From: G963662905 sp963676725
GTDB taxonomy: Bacteria; Bacteroidota; Bacteroidia; Bacteroidales; WRLA01
DNA length: 64,000 nucleotides
Assembly (NCBI GenBank): GCA_963676725.1
Contig: OY781463.1
Span: forward strand, 3,844,001 to 3,908,000
Reading direction: 5' to 3'
The notes beneath the pieces were generated by a model. The model had not been told where the DNA came from and did no database searches. It was given only the letters and a program-made list of their open reading frames with translations. This document shows positions 7,985 to 16,887 of the stretch, in pieces. A program made the translations under genes and the position numbers. Every line of letters starts with the position of its first letter. The stretch's first letter is position 1.

Positions 7985-10009
7985 ATGCTTTACAGAAAAA
8001 TCACTGTTTCAATTCTAGCCATTCTGCTATTGGCCTTTACGGCGGGCGCACAAATTCTGGAACCCGTAAAATGGAGCTTTAGCCAAAAAGAACTTTCCAC
8101 AAGCGAACACGAACTAATTTTTAAGGCCCATATTGACAGCGGCTGGCATTTGTATTCCCAGTTTATTGAACAGGGCGGACCAATTCCCACAAGCTTCTAT
8201 TTTGACGAAAACCCGGCCATCGAACTTATTGGAAAAACAATAGAGCCCGAAGCCCATTCCGAATATGACAACAATTTCAAAATGGAATTGCAGTACTTTA
8301 GCTCCGATGTTGTTTTCACCCAAAAAATTAAAGTACTCAGCAATAAAGCAACAACATTTACAGGCGCTTTAGAGTTTATGTGCTGCGATGATGAGCAGTG
8401 CCTCCCTCCTGCTGATGTAGAATTTAGTTTTAATCTTCCTGCGAACCCGGATGGGAAAGAAATTATTGTTGAAGATGCTGCATCAAACGAAACAATCCCA
8501 CAAACAACACTCGAAGAAAAAGCAGAAAACGACCTTGCTGACAGCAATGAAGATTCGCTATGGTATATCTTCTTTATTGCTTTTGGCGCCGGACTGATTG
8601 CCATTCTTACCCCCTGTGTTTTCCCGATGATCCCAATGACGGTTTCATTTTTTATGCATGGCGGAAGCAAGGCCAAATCACGCTTAGAAGCTTTGTTTTT
8701 TGGCGTTTCCATTATTGCCATTTATACAATTATCGGAACAATTGTTGCTGTGACCCTGGGCGCCAATTTCGCAAACTGGTTAAGCACACACTGGCTTCCA
8801 AACATACTTTTCTTCCTGATTTTCATCGTTTTTGCCTTTTCATTTTTTGGAGCTTTTGAAATTACATTACCCTCTTGGATGGTAAATCGCAGTGATGCCA
8901 AAGCGGATAAAGGCGGATACTCCGGCGCATTTTTTATGGCCTTTACATTAGTGTTGGTATCATTTAGTTGTACCGGACCAATTGTAGGATCCATTCTTGT
9001 AGCCTCTGCCGGCGGGGAAATTTTAAAACCCATTATCGGGATGTTTGGTTTCTCTTTGGCCTTTGCCCTACCTTTTGCTTTCTTCGCATTTTTCCCGGCC
9101 ATGCTTGCCAATATGCCCAAATCAGGCGGCTGGCTCAATTCCGTAAAAGTTGTTTTAGGTTTTCTGGAACTTGCTTTGGGTTTAAAATTCCTCAGCATTG
9201 CCGACCAAACATACCATTGGGGAATTCTCGACAGAGAAGTTTACCTTGCTTTTTGGATCGTGATTTTCGCGCTGATGGGGCTTTACCTTCTTGGAAAACT
9301 GCGCTTTGCCCACGACAGCAAAATGGAACACCTCGGCGTTTTTCGTCTGATGCTGGCCATTATCACTTTTACTTTTGTGATGTATATGATTCCCGGAATG
9401 TGGGGCGCTCCTCTTAAAGCGCTATCAGGCTATATGCCACCACAGCAAAGTATTGATTTTGATATGAATAAAATTGTTCGGGACAATATCAAAACAGCAA
9501 ATTTCTCCGCTGCCGGAGAGGAACAATCGCTCTGTGAAAAACCCAAATATGCAGACTTCCTGCATTTACCACATGGCTTGGAAGGGTATTTTGATTATGA
9601 GCAAGCATTGCAATGCTCCAAAGAACAAAATAAACCCATTTTTATCGACTTCACAGGCCACGGTTGCGTAAACTGCCGCGAAATGGAAGCTGCTGTTTGG
9701 TCAGACCCAAAAGTATTAAACATCCTTCAAAACGATTATATTGTGGTTGCACTTTACGTTGATGATAAATCAAAACTACCTGAAGAAGAATGGATTGTAT
9801 CTGAATATGATGGCAAAACAAAAAAGACCATTGGAAAAAAATATGCCGATTTCCAGATCAGCCGTTTTAATGTGAACGCTCAGCCATATTATGTACTACT
9901 GGATACCGAAGGGAACGAATTAGTAGATCCCAGAGCCTACGACCTTGATGTAGATGCATTCTTAAACTTTTTAGAAGATGGACTAGAAAATTTTAATAAA
10001 GGCAAATAG
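7985..10009 (+). CDS. dsbD: Thiol:disulfide interchange protein DsbD
   Basis: An inner-membrane reductant conduit that passes electrons from cytoplasmic thioredoxin to periplasmic thiol proteins and cytochrome c maturation. Start taken at 7985 (674 residues), which gives a clean signal peptide ending 'FTAGAQ'; ATGs at 7961 and 7934 are in frame but close to or upstream of the -7 element. Order: signal peptide, N-terminal immunoglobulin-like DsbD-alpha domain (~20-170), eight-helix membrane domain with redox cysteines near 211 ('LTPCVFPMIPMT') and 329 ('SCTGPIVGS'), then a thioredoxin domain with C-V-N-C at 561-564. All redox cysteines are present. Monocistronic, ending in a strong hairpin terminator. 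Confidence 0.92.
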   Translation: MLYRKITVSILAILLLAFTAGAQILEPVKWSFSQKELSTSEHELIFKAHIDSGWHLYSQFIEQGGPIPTSFYFDENPAIELIGKTIEPEAHSEYDNNFKMELQYFSSDVVFTQKIKVLSNKATTFTGALEFMCCDDEQCLPPADVEFSFNLPANPDGKEIIVEDAASNETIPQTTLEEKAENDLADSNEDSLWYIFFIAFGAGLIAILTPCVFPMIPMTVSFFMHGGSKAKSRLEALFFGVSIIAIYTIIGTIVAVTLGANFANWLSTHWLPNILFFLIFIVFAFSFFGAFEITLPSWMVNRSDAKADKGGYSGAFFMAFTLVLVSFSCTGPIVGSILVASAGGEILKPIIGMFGFSLAFALPFAFFAFFPAMLANMPKSGGWLNSVKVVLGFLELALGLKFLSIADQTYHWGILDREVYLAFWIVIFALMGLYLLGKLRFAHDSKMEHLGVFRLMLAIITFTFVMYMIPGMWGAPLKALSGYMPPQQSIDFDMNKIVRDNIKTANFSAAGEEQSLCEKPKYADFLHLPHGLEGYFDYEQALQCSKEQNKPIFIDFTGHGCVNCREMEAAVWSDPKVLNILQNDYIVVALYVDDKSKLPEEEWIVSEYDGKTKKTIGKKYADFQISRFNVNAQPYYVLLDTEGNELVDPRAYDLDVDAFLNFLEDGLENFNKGK

Positions 10010-10033
10010 ATAATAATAAGCGCCTTATATATA

Positions 10034-10065
10034 CCGACATCTTAATTAAAGATGTCGGTTTTTTT
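10034..10065 (+). terminator. Terminator of dsbD
   Basis: A perfect 10-bp stem (CCGACATCTT with AAGATGTCGG), 5-nt loop AATTA, followed by seven T residues. Confidence 0.9.
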
Positions 10066-10096
10066 GTAATAGGCATCATAAGCCCATCTGATGAAC

Positions 10097-10127
10097 TTGC
10101 CGACATATGAAAAAAGTTATATATTTG
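10097..10127 (+). promoter_or_regulatory. Promoter of the FG-GAP repeat gene
   Basis: TTG at 10097-10099 and TATATTTG at 10120-10127 with 20 nt between, a full match to the Bacteroidetes -33/-7 arrangement, 25 nt before the ATG. Confidence 0.7.
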
Positions 10128-10152
10128 GGCTCTAAAATTTTAATAGACAATC

Positions 10153-11868
10153 ATGAAAAAAAACATACTTATTACAGCACTATCGCTTTTTATTGGCACT
10201 CAACTTTTTTCACAAGCCTTCGAGCTAATCCAGACCCCCATTACTAATTTAGGAGAATCCTCTTCGGCTTGGGGCGATTATGATAATGATGGCGATTTGG
10301 ACATCCTGATTATGGGCACCGATAATTTTAATGCATATACCCAGATCTATAGAAATGATCAAGGTGTGTTTACAGATATCGAAGCCGGACTTCCGGGGGT
10401 TGAAAAAGGCGATGTGGAATGGATCGATTATGATCTTGACGGCGACCTTGATATTATGCTCCTCGGTCGGAGTAGTGAGGGCGCTATAACAGATATTTAC
10501 GCAAATAACAATGGCCAATTTACTCCGGCAAATATTGGCGTACAAACTGTAATTGAAGGCTGCGCCGCTTGGTCTGATTATGATCTCGATGGCGATCTTG
10601 ACGTACTGATCTCCGGAGACAAAAGCAGTTATAATCCTTTTACAATGCTCTATCAAAACAATAACGGCATTTTTGAACCCACAGAAATTGAACTCGAGCC
10701 GGCCAAAAACACCATTGCAGCTTGGGGCGATTTTGACAATGATGGCGATGAGGACCTATTTCTTGCAGGAAATGGAAACATCATGTTTTCAAGAATTTAC
10801 TGCAATGACAAAGGGAATTTTACCGATATGATGTTTGATATGCCCTCGCAATTTGCAGGCGGTGCCGATTGGGGCGATTTCGATAATGATGGCGACCTCG
10901 ATTTGCTCGTTAATGGTTTTGATGAATATCTGGAAGCAATGACTTTGCTCTACGCAAATGCCTCCGGGCAGGATATGAAAATAGTGCCTGCATATCCGGA
11001 TAAATCAGCTACAGGAAATGCGGAATGGGGCGATTTTGATAATGACGGAGATCTGGATATGCTTTATTGCGGCAAAGGCGCCGGATGCGGGCTTATTTTC
11101 TCAAAAGTCCTAAGAAATGATGACGGGCTCTATTTTAATGATGCTGGCGTTGGGCTTTTACCGACACAAAGATCGCATGCCGCTTGGGGCGATTATGATA
11201 ATGATAATGACCTCGACATACTTCTTTGTGGTTTTGATGCCGGTAATGAAGGCTTTACAGGATTATACCAAAACCCATTATATACTCCTGCAGGAAAAGA
11301 CAACAACAATATCCTTCCCACAGAACTCAATGCGGAAGTAAACGGTCAAGATGTTTTCCTTAGTTGGAAGGGGCAAATCCCAATGACGTATAACCTAAGA
11401 ATGGGCACAAGTCCGGGAGCTGCCGATATTGTAAACCCATATGCTGATGCTGAAACAGGATTCAGGTATATCCAGAAAAAAGGCAATGTAAGCGTAGATA
11501 CAGCATGGACGATCAAAAATCTATCGCCAGGAACATACTATTGGAGTGTACAATCTGTAAATCATATTTTTGCAGGCTCTGAATTTGCCGAAGAACAAAG
11601 TTTTACTATTCAACTCACCTCAACAAAAGAACTCATTCCGGAAGATTTTTCATGCCTTCCAAACCCTGCAAAATCATTTATGACAATTTCTTTGCCTGGG
11701 TATTTTGAAGCCGGCCTTTTCAATACAAACGGACAAAAAATGCTTCAGTCTGAGGGAGAGAACCAAATAAACCTGCAAACCAAATCGCTATCTGCCGGAA
11801 TTTATTTTCTGCGCATCAAATCGAATGAAAAGGTTTTTACACAAAAAATTATTGTTTCAGGAGAGTAA
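10153..11868 (+). CDS. Secreted FG-GAP/VCBS repeat protein with type IX sorting domain
   Basis: A 571-residue exported protein. After a signal peptide (to about residue 20, '...GTQLFSQA') come seven repeats of about 45-55 residues, each with a calcium-loop core such as 'DYDNDGDLDI' or 'DFDNDGDLDL', the FG-GAP/VCBS pattern that builds a seven-bladed propeller. A fibronectin type III-like domain follows (~395-490; 'LSWKGQIPMTYNLRMGTS', 'LSPGTYYWSVQ'), then a Por secretion C-terminal sorting domain (~495-571; 'NPAKSFMTISLPG', 'LSAGIYFLRI'). It should be moved across the outer membrane by type IX secretion and attached or released. Binding partner unknown. One repeat has DYDNDNDLDI, a slight departure from the loop consensus. 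Confidence 0.88.
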   Translation: MKKNILITALSLFIGTQLFSQAFELIQTPITNLGESSSAWGDYDNDGDLDILIMGTDNFNAYTQIYRNDQGVFTDIEAGLPGVEKGDVEWIDYDLDGDLDIMLLGRSSEGAITDIYANNNGQFTPANIGVQTVIEGCAAWSDYDLDGDLDVLISGDKSSYNPFTMLYQNNNGIFEPTEIELEPAKNTIAAWGDFDNDGDEDLFLAGNGNIMFSRIYCNDKGNFTDMMFDMPSQFAGGADWGDFDNDGDLDLLVNGFDEYLEAMTLLYANASGQDMKIVPAYPDKSATGNAEWGDFDNDGDLDMLYCGKGAGCGLIFSKVLRNDDGLYFNDAGVGLLPTQRSHAAWGDYDNDNDLDILLCGFDAGNEGFTGLYQNPLYTPAGKDNNNILPTELNAEVNGQDVFLSWKGQIPMTYNLRMGTSPGAADIVNPYADAETGFRYIQKKGNVSVDTAWTIKNLSPGTYYWSVQSVNHIFAGSEFAEEQSFTIQLTSTKELIPEDFSCLPNPAKSFMTISLPGYFEAGLFNTNGQKMLQSEGENQINLQTKSLSAGIYFLRIKSNEKVFTQKIIVSGE

Positions 11869-11891
11869 GATCCTCCAAAGAATCTTATAAT

Positions 11892-11924
11892 AAAAAAAGC
11901 CACTCCAAAAGAGTGGCTTTTTTT
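11892..11924. terminator. Bidirectional terminator between convergent genes
   Basis: GCCACTC (11899-11905) pairs with GAGTGGC (11911-11917); seven A residues lead in and seven T residues lead out, so it serves both the FG-GAP gene and the minus-strand peroxiredoxin. Confidence 0.88.
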
Positions 11925-11946
11925 ATAAATAGAATTCCCAAAGGAA

Positions 11947-12591
11947 TTATAATGACTTTTTAGCTAAATAGAAATCAACCATTTCGTAGCCGCTCTTTTC
12001 GCGTTCAATCATGGCATCTACGCTTGTTGGTGGAGGCACAATAACTTTATCACCGGGCTGCCAATTGAGTGGCAAAGCAACTTTATGCTCATCAGCGATT
12101 TGAAGTCCTTTTAATACGCGCATAATCTCGTCCATATTCCGACCAACATTCAGCGGGTAGTACATAATCAAACGGATTTTTCCTGTAGGATCAATAAAAT
12201 ATACTGCACGAACTGCTGCTGTTTCACTTTCGCCCGGCTGAAGCATTCCATAAAGCTTTGAAACCTTCATGTCGATATCAGCTATAATGGGGAATTTAAA
12301 CAGTACACCTGTATTTTTCTGAACATTATTCACCCAAGCAATATGTGAATGAATACTATCAATACTCAAACCCATAAGTTTTGTGTTTAAAGCAGTGAAT
12401 TCATCTTCACGCTCGGCAAAACCTGACATTTCTGTAGTACAAACAGGGGTAAAATCAGCCGGATGTGAAAATAAAACAACCCAACTACCTTTATTATAGT
12501 CAGAAAATTTCAATTTACCAGTAGTTGTTACTGCTTCAAAATCCGGGGCCATGTCGCCAATTCTTGGCATTTGCATCATTTGTTCTTCCAT
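11947..12591 (-). CDS. Peroxiredoxin, Prx6 (1-Cys) type
   Basis: A 214-residue cytoplasmic peroxidase that reduces hydrogen peroxide and organic peroxides. The peroxidatic motif P-x3-T-x2-C is 'PADFTPVC' with Cys51, and 'HPADFTPVCTTEM' is characteristic of the Prx6 subfamily, as is the long C-terminal extension after residue 160 ('LPLNWQPGDKVIVPPP'). No second cysteine is placed to resolve within the chain, consistent with a 1-Cys mechanism. It is transcribed divergently from the oxyR-type regulator across 133 bp, a classical peroxide-response layout, so OxyR control is expected but not shown. Its promoter has TTG-N20-type spacing on the minus strand (12663-12665 and 12635-12642). Confidence 0.92.
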   Translation of the reverse strand: MEEQMMQMPRIGDMAPDFEAVTTTGKLKFSDYNKGSWVVLFSHPADFTPVCTTEMSGFAEREDEFTALNTKLMGLSIDSIHSHIAWVNNVQKNTGVLFKFPIIADIDMKVSKLYGMLQPGESETAAVRAVYFIDPTGKIRLIMYYPLNVGRNMDEIMRVLKGLQIADEHKVALPLNWQPGDKVIVPPPTSVDAMIEREKSGYEMVDFYLAKKSL

Positions 12592-12634
12592 TGTATTTGC
12601 TTTTTAGAGGTTATTAATTGTTGTAATAATGAAG

Positions 12635-12665
12635 CAAAGATACAACAAGACGAACCATAAGTCAA
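12635..12665 (-). promoter_or_regulatory. Promoter of the peroxiredoxin gene
   Basis: On the minus strand TATCTTTG (plus CAAAGATA, 12635-12642) is preceded by TTG (plus CAA, 12663-12665) with 20 nt between. The start codon is 43 nt downstream of the -7 element. Confidence 0.7.
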
Positions 12666-12700
12666 ATTGATTGTTTTTATAGTATCATCAATAAAATTTA

Positions 12701-12708
12701 TACCTTTG
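12701..12708 (+). promoter_or_regulatory. -7 promoter element (TACCTTTG) of oxyR
   Basis: Matches TAnnTTTG and ends 16 nt before the ATG. No TTG at ideal spacing, so this may be a weak or activator-assisted promoter. It is 59 bp from the divergent peroxiredoxin -7 element. Confidence 0.55.
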
Positions 12709-12724
12709 CCTCAAACACCATAAA

Positions 12725-13663
12725 ATGACCATTTTACAATTAGAATATGTGATCGCCGTGGATACACATAAAAGTTTCACGAAGGCTTCTGAGCACTGTT
12801 TTGTGACGCAGCCGACACTAAGCATGCAGATAAAAAAACTGGAAGAAGAGCTGGGCGTCCTGCTCTTCGACCGCAATAGTAAGCCTGTTTGCCCAACAGA
12901 AGCCGGTAAACTAATTATAGCGCAGGCACGTAAAGTTGTTAATGCAGCAACTCGCATTCAGGAAATAATTGCGGAGCTACGCGATGAGCTTCCAAAAAAC
13001 CTTCATCTTGCGACTATTCCAACAATTGCCCCATATTTAATGCCTTCATTATTAGAAGTCCGCAATAAAAACTTCCCTCAAATTGCATTACGCATTGACG
13101 AAAGCATCACGGAGGAGATTGTTCATCAAATCAGGCACAATCAAATTGATTTTGGCATTCTGGCCACACCATTGGATGAAGAAGGACTGATTGAGCATCC
13201 TTTATATTATGAACCTTTTGTTGCATATTTTCACAAAGATCACCCTTTGCTCCAAAAAAAGCAGATTAACAGCAAAGACATTTCTGTGAATGATATGTGG
13301 TTATTAACAGATGGCCACTGTTTTCGCGACCAAGTACTTAATTTTTGTGGGCATGGAGCTCGGCCAAATAAAACAGGACTAAGTTATACAACCGGATCTT
13401 TAGAATCGATAATACGGCTCATTAACTCCAGTGGCGGCTATACTCTTTTGCCACTACTTGCTGCCCGTGCCCTTCCGTTAGAATCCCAAAAATATATCCG
13501 ATATTTTGAAGCACCGGTGCCTGTGCGTGAAATCAGCATACTCACCAGAGAAGATTTCCTTAAAGCACGATTGCTAAAGCTAATCCGCGAAACGATTCAT
13601 GGCTTTTTGCCGGAAGGCTTATTGCATATTGATGCATCACAAAATCGCATCCCTATAAAATAA
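12725..13663 (+). CDS. oxyR: LysR-type hydrogen peroxide sensor OxyR
   Basis: A 312-residue LysR-family regulator: N-terminal winged helix (1-60; 'SFTKASEHCFVTQPTLSMQ'), linker helix and a two-lobed effector domain. The redox pair is present: Cys199 in 'DGHCFRDQ' and Cys208 in 'LNFCGHG', falling at exactly the residue numbers of the E. coli OxyR peroxide-sensing disulfide when counted from this ATG, and Thr100 of the peroxide pocket is in 'LATIPTIAP'. Oxidation forms the disulfide and switches on target genes; the divergent peroxiredoxin is the obvious target. It ends before a bidirectional terminator shared with hutH. Confidence 0.93.
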   Translation: MTILQLEYVIAVDTHKSFTKASEHCFVTQPTLSMQIKKLEEELGVLLFDRNSKPVCPTEAGKLIIAQARKVVNAATRIQEIIAELRDELPKNLHLATIPTIAPYLMPSLLEVRNKNFPQIALRIDESITEEIVHQIRHNQIDFGILATPLDEEGLIEHPLYYEPFVAYFHKDHPLLQKKQINSKDISVNDMWLLTDGHCFRDQVLNFCGHGARPNKTGLSYTTGSLESIIRLINSSGGYTLLPLLAARALPLESQKYIRYFEAPVPVREISILTREDFLKARLLKLIRETIHGFLPEGLLHIDASQNRIPIK

Positions 13664-13696
13664 TTGCTTTGTATGCTGTCTGCAAAATAAGCATAT

Positions 13697-13724
13697 AAAA
13701 AAGCCCGAATCTCTCCGGGCTTTT
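13697..13724. terminator. Bidirectional terminator between oxyR and hutH
   Basis: GCCCG (13703-13707) pairs with CGGGC (13716-13720), flanked by six A and four T residues; it lies between the converging genes. Confidence 0.75.
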
Positions 13725-13744
13725 CAATATTTTGCAAAAAACGC

Positions 13745-15265
13745 TTAAACACCTTCAACCAAGGCATCAGGAATATCAAGGGGCACAACTTTCAGAAACT
13801 CAATTGCCTTTTGGATATGTGGATGCATTACGGTATCATCTTCAATAAAAGGAACCACTTTTCGAAATTCTGCCACAATTTTCTCAATAAACTCGGAGCT
13901 TCGTTCAGGACGACGAAATTCCAATGCCTGAGCAGCATTAAAAAGCTCTATAGCCAGAATGCGCTCCAGATTATTCACAACTTTCAGGGCCTTTGTGGCA
14001 GCATTTGCGCCCATACTTACATGATCTTCCTGACCTTGCGAAGACTCTATGCTGTCTACGGATGCAGGAGTACACAATTGTTTGTTCTGGCTTACAATAC
14101 TTGCCGCTGTATATTGTGGGATCATAAATCCACTATTTAAACCCGGGCGTGCCACAAGATATCCGGGCAAACCACGCTTTCCTGAAACCAGCTGATAGGT
14201 GCGACGCTCAGAAATATTCCCAAGTTCTGCCAATGCAATAGCAAGATTATCAAGAGCAAGAGCCAAAGGCTGCCCGTGGAAATTCCCTCCCGAAGCAATT
14301 AAATCATCATCAGGGAAAATCATTGGATTATCGGTTACGGCATTAATTTCGCAACTAAAAACATAGGCAACATAATTAATGGAGTCTTTCGAAGCACCAT
14401 GAACCTGGGGGATACAACGGAATGAATATGGATCCTGCACATGCTCTTTTTTACGCTTTATAAGGCTGCTGCCATCAATTAATTTACGGATGCGTTCTGC
14501 TGTTTTTATCTGTCCGCGATGATTTCTTATCAAATGCAACTGCTCAAAAAATGGTTCAATACGTCCATCAAAAGCATCGAGCGAAAGGGTTCCGATAACA
14601 TCGGCAAGCATACTTAAACGAAAGGTTTTCAGCAGGCAATACACCCCAAAAGCACTCATAAACTGTGTGCCATTGAGTAAGGCCAAACCCTCTTTTGAAG
14701 CGAGATGAACAGGCTTCCAGTTCATTTTTTCAAGCATCTCGGCAGAAGTCATCCTTTCGCCGGCTAGCACAACTTCCCCTTTCCCAATAAGTGGTAATGA
14801 CATATGTGCCAAAGGCGATAAGTCACCGGAAGCACCCAAAGAACCTTGTTGATAAACAACAGGCAATACATCATTATTAAAAAATTCGATCAGGCGCTCT
14901 ACAGTTTCTATTTGTACACCCGAATGCCCATATGAAAGGGACTGAATCTTAAGCAAAAGCATCAATTTCACAATCTCTGCAGGAACCTCCTCACCTGTTC
15001 CACATGCATGAGACATCACCAGATTCTCCTGAAGACGGTTCAGGTCTTCATTCGATACACTCACATTACATAAAGAACCAAAACCTGTATTGATCCCATA
15101 AATTGGTTCTTTCTGGCTTTTCATCTTATTATCAAGATAGGTACGGCATTTAATGATGCGGCCTCTTGATTCTTCGGAAAGGCTTAATTTTTTATTCAGG
15201 TTCAGGATATCGAAAACACTCTGAAAAGTTAGTTTTTCAGGACTAATATGATAAATAGTATTCAT
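13745..15265 (-). CDS. hutH: Histidine ammonia-lyase
   Basis: A 506-residue cytoplasmic enzyme that deaminates L-histidine to trans-urocanate, the first step of histidine breakdown. The Ala145-Ser146-Gly147 triad in 'GSLGASGDLSPLAH' cyclises to the MIO electrophile; 'YGINTGFGSL' (56-65) carries the active-site tyrosine, and 'QDPYSFRCIPQVHGA' and 'SSQGQEDHVSMG' are further family blocks. Length is the usual ~500. The other hut genes (hutU, hutI, ftcD/hutG) are not in this window. It lies 206 nt downstream of hisS on the same strand; no clear promoter motif is seen in that gap. Confidence 0.95.
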   Translation of the reverse strand: MNTIYHISPEKLTFQSVFDILNLNKKLSLSEESRGRIIKCRTYLDNKMKSQKEPIYGINTGFGSLCNVSVSNEDLNRLQENLVMSHACGTGEEVPAEIVKLMLLLKIQSLSYGHSGVQIETVERLIEFFNNDVLPVVYQQGSLGASGDLSPLAHMSLPLIGKGEVVLAGERMTSAEMLEKMNWKPVHLASKEGLALLNGTQFMSAFGVYCLLKTFRLSMLADVIGTLSLDAFDGRIEPFFEQLHLIRNHRGQIKTAERIRKLIDGSSLIKRKKEHVQDPYSFRCIPQVHGASKDSINYVAYVFSCEINAVTDNPMIFPDDDLIASGGNFHGQPLALALDNLAIALAELGNISERRTYQLVSGKRGLPGYLVARPGLNSGFMIPQYTAASIVSQNKQLCTPASVDSIESSQGQEDHVSMGANAATKALKVVNNLERILAIELFNAAQALEFRRPERSSEFIEKIVAEFRKVVPFIEDDTVMHPHIQKAIEFLKVVPLDIPDALVEGV

Positions 15266-15471
15266 TTGAATTGATTAAACTAATTTACATAATACACCAC
15301 TGAATATCAGTAGCATAAAAACTTAAAGAAAGAATTGGAATGCCTGTTAAAAAATAATTCGACTAGCCGGGATTTCCCGCCATCAACAGTCATCAGGCAT
15401 AAAACGGTTTATGCGTGTAAATACAGCCCTGTGCGGTTCAATTGCACTTTATAATTCAATTGCCACGCCAT

Positions 15472-16839
15472 TTACGCAAGGATTTTTTGGATCAATTCAG
15501 CGATACTGCATTTCAGTTGTTCCCCTTTGCGCATATCTTTGAGGGTAAGTTTCTGCTGGTTTATTTCTTCTTCACCGGCAATAACCACAAAAGGGATATT
15601 CCTTTTATTGGCATAGTTCATTTGCTTTTTCATTTTCGCTGCATCCGGGAATATTTCTGCGTTAATACCCGCTTTTCTGATTTCCGACAGAAATGGAAGG
15701 CAGTAGGCTTCTTCTTTTTCTCCAAAATTCACGAACATAAGTTGTGTGGCACCTTCTCCTGTTTCCGGGAATAATTTAAGCTGCTCCATCACATCATAAA
15801 TACGATCTGCCCCAAAGGAAATGCCTACACCAGACATATCTTTCAGCCCAAAAATACCGGTAAGATCATCGTAACGTCCACCGCCACAAATACTTCCCAT
15901 TTCTGCATCGAGTGCTTTCACCTCAAAAATTGCTCCGGTATAATAATTTAAACCACGTGCAAGGGTAAGATCCAGTTCATAGGCGCAATGAACATTCATG
16001 GCATCAACATAAGCGAAGAGTTTTTTAATCTCGCTAATTCCCTTTAAACCAGTCTCAGAATCTTTGAGTATATTGGAAAGACTTGCGATTTTCTCATGAA
16101 AAGAACCACTTAGATCAAGAACAGGTTGCAATAATTCAATCTGTTGCCCACTCAATCCACGCTGCAATAATTCTTCCTTAACCTTATCAATCCCAATTTT
16201 ATCGAGTTTATCAATAGCAACAGTAATATCGGTCATACGATCTAAGGCGCCAATATACTCAGCAATTCCTGCAAGGATTTTCCTATTATTAATTTTCACC
16301 TCAACGCGCAACTGAAGCTTTTCAAATACCTCATCAATTATTTGCACCAATTCGGCTTCGTTCAGCAATGAAGTACTGCCAATAACATCAGCATCGCATT
16401 GATAAAATTCACGATAACGACCTCTTTGTGGCCGGTCAGCACGCCAAACAGGCTGTATTTGATAGCGTTTAAATGGAAAAACCAGATCATTCCGATTTTG
16501 CACAACAAAACGAGCAAATGGAACGGTCAGGTCGTAACGCAAACCTTTCTCAGAAACTTTGGGCGCCGTTTGTGCCGCATCGGCTTCCTGCACATTTGCA
16601 TGACGGATGTTTTTAAGCCAATCTCCGGAATTTAGAATTTTGAACAACAGCTTATCGCCCTCTTCACCATATTTTCCCATAAGCGTAGAAAGATTTTCCA
16701 TAGCAGGGGTTTCAATGGGCAGGTAAGCATATTTTTGAAATACTTCTCTGATTGCATTGAAAATATAGTTTCTCCTGAGCATAATCTCAGGGGCGAAATC
16801 ACGTGTTCCTTTTGGAATGGATGGTTTATTGGCAGCCAT
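15472..16839 (-). CDS. hisS: Histidyl-tRNA synthetase
   Basis: A 455-residue class II aminoacyl-tRNA synthetase charging tRNA-His, essential and cytoplasmic. Motif 1 lies near 'ETPAMENL', motif 2 is 'RYREFYQCDADVIGS', the histidine-specific block is 'RGLNYYTGAIFEV' and motif 3 is 'GVGISFGADRI'. The last ~90 residues form the anticodon-binding domain. A -7 element (TACTTTTG, plus 16858-16865) precedes it by 19 nt. No terminator separates it from the PKD-protein gene ending 48 nt upstream, so some read-through is possible. Confidence 0.95.
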   Translation of the reverse strand: MAANKPSIPKGTRDFAPEIMLRRNYIFNAIREVFQKYAYLPIETPAMENLSTLMGKYGEEGDKLLFKILNSGDWLKNIRHANVQEADAAQTAPKVSEKGLRYDLTVPFARFVVQNRNDLVFPFKRYQIQPVWRADRPQRGRYREFYQCDADVIGSTSLLNEAELVQIIDEVFEKLQLRVEVKINNRKILAGIAEYIGALDRMTDITVAIDKLDKIGIDKVKEELLQRGLSGQQIELLQPVLDLSGSFHEKIASLSNILKDSETGLKGISEIKKLFAYVDAMNVHCAYELDLTLARGLNYYTGAIFEVKALDAEMGSICGGGRYDDLTGIFGLKDMSGVGISFGADRIYDVMEQLKLFPETGEGATQLMFVNFGEKEEAYCLPFLSEIRKAGINAEIFPDAAKMKKQMNYANKRNIPFVVIAGEEEINQQKLTLKDMRKGEQLKCSIAELIQKILA

Positions 16840-16857
16840 ATTGCTCTAATTTTGCCG

Positions 16858-16865
16858 CAAAAGTA
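16858..16865 (-). promoter_or_regulatory. -7 promoter element (TACTTTTG) of hisS
   Basis: The plus strand reads CAAAAGTA. The -33 position has no TTG at the expected distance. The implied leader is about 10-14 nt. Confidence 0.5.
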
Positions 16866-16887
16866 CAAAACAAAGCGAGATAGAGCA

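Noticed and set aside
12671..12700. OxyR-box (ATAG-N7-CTAT repeats) in the oxyR-peroxiredoxin gap
   Set aside because: Only a single ATAG is present at 12679; the required spaced partners are absent, so I do not annotate an operator.
15397..15414. Hairpin GCATAAA/TTTATGC downstream of hisS as a terminator
   Set aside because: No T-run follows on either strand and the stem is AT-rich; listed only as an inverted repeat in a finding.
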